A stretch of DNA of 5,327 nucleotides. It comes from Oscillospiraceae bacterium. Lineage in GTDB: Bacteria > Bacillota > Clostridia > Oscillospirales > Oscillospiraceae. The stretch spans positions 1-5,327 of the forward strand of contig JAFSZQ010000150.1 in assembly GCA_017458885.1 (NCBI GenBank). Reading direction: 5' to 3'. The notes beneath the pieces are model-generated. The model did not search any database and had not been told where the DNA came from. It saw nothing but the letters and a program-made list of their open reading frames with translations. The stretch's first letter is position 1; each line of letters opens with the position of its first letter. The position numbers and the translations under genes are program-made. This document shows, one piece after another, positions 5,177 to 5,327 of the stretch.

Positions 5177-5327
5177 ATGATAGGAACGGAAAACCGGAGC
5201 TGCGTGCCGGCGCACCACTTCAGCGGAAACGGAAGCTGCGACGCCACGCGCGAGGCGAACAAGCGCGCGGATCGCCAGACCGCCGCGGCGGCTGCCGCGG
5301 CGTCGGGCACGTCGGGCGCATCGGGCA
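5177..5327 (+). CDS. Unknown protein with Ala- and Ser-Gly-rich region (3' partial)
   Basis: Fifty codons are visible before the window ends. The start ATG at 5177 follows AAGGA by 8 nt; the ATG at 5168 is in the same frame but overlaps that site. The gene begins 13 nt after the hydrolase tail, so the two are probably co-transcribed. The N-terminus MIGTENRSCVPAHHFSGNGS (1-20) has a Cys and two adjacent His, with a second Cys at 21, then a charged stretch CDATREANKRADRQ (21-34). An Ala run (36-42) leads into SGTSGASG, the start of a low-complexity Ser/Gly/Thr/Ala region. No hydrophobic signal is seen. I do not recognise the family. Following a spore hydrolase, a spore surface or coat-associated protein is one possibility, but this is inference from position and composition only. 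Confidence 0.6.
   Translation, partial: MIGTENRSCVPAHHFSGNGSCDATREANKRADRQTAAAAAAASGTSGASG
5300..5326 (+). repeat. Three tandem 9-nt repeats encoding (A/T)-S-G
   Basis: Units GCGTCGGGC, ACGTCGGGC and GCATCGGGC follow one another in frame, differing only in the first codon. They encode ASG, TSG, ASG and may continue beyond the window. Such short repeats can expand or contract by slippage. Confidence 0.6.

Noticed and set aside
4024..5310. A 428-residue open frame on the - strand spanning the hydrolase, the intergenic region and part of uppP
   Set aside because: It crosses a divergent promoter region and overlaps two clearly better genes in other frames; its composition is low-complexity Arg/Ala. 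It is a product of high GC.
1..5327. tRNA, rRNA, CRISPR array, insertion sequence or attachment site
   Set aside because: Reading both strands I saw no cloverleaf, no regularly spaced repeats, no transposase and no terminal repeats.

Overview
The window looks like a piece of chromosome from a GC-rich, endospore-forming member of the Clostridia (Firmicutes). This is inferred from an FtsK/SpoIIIE translocase, a small clostridial-type SleB/CwlJ cell wall hydrolase, an apparent SpoVB/MurJ-type flippase C-terminus, and strong AGGAGG-like ribosome binding sites in a heavily GC-biased sequence. No species can be named from the sequence alone.

Layout. Positions 1-290 hold the C-terminal end of a membrane protein on the + strand, probably a SpoVB/MurJ-like flippase. 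It ends at a perfect bidirectional hairpin terminator (302-331), shared with a small XRE-type regulator on the - strand (309-521). A short AT-rich control region (about 531-620) separates that regulator from a small acidic protein gene on the + strand. The control region carries a near-consensus promoter and a 12-bp inverted repeat that probably serves as an operator. The small gene appears to be frameshifted right behind its start codon. Two hairpins (797-823 and 827-859) close both converging transcription units.

From 839 to 4589 the - strand carries a compact operon transcribed uppP -> ftsK -> ruvX: undecaprenyl-diphosphate phosphatase, the FtsK/SpoIIIE DNA translocase, and the YqgF-type Holliday junction resolvase/rRNA maturation nuclease. 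The uppP-ftsK gap is 14 nt, and ftsK and ruvX overlap by ATGA. An extended -10 promoter lies just upstream of uppP.

Divergent to uppP, a + strand unit begins at 4723 with a SleB/CwlJ-family cell wall hydrolase. An in-frame TAG interrupts it 27 codons before the expected C-terminus, and the lost tail is still recognisable downstream. Thirteen nt after the tail, a partial gene of unknown function starts. It has a Cys/His-containing N-terminus followed by an Ala run and Ser-Gly repeats, and it runs off the window.

The theme is envelope, division and sporulation: lipid carrier recycling, chromosome segregation, recombination intermediate processing, and spore peptidoglycan hydrolysis. The 291-840 segment is compositionally different and may be a small acquired or decaying regulatory cassette. 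I saw no convincing sign of a wholly new system. The most unusual points are the frameshifted small gene beside its putative regulator and the amber-interrupted hydrolase.
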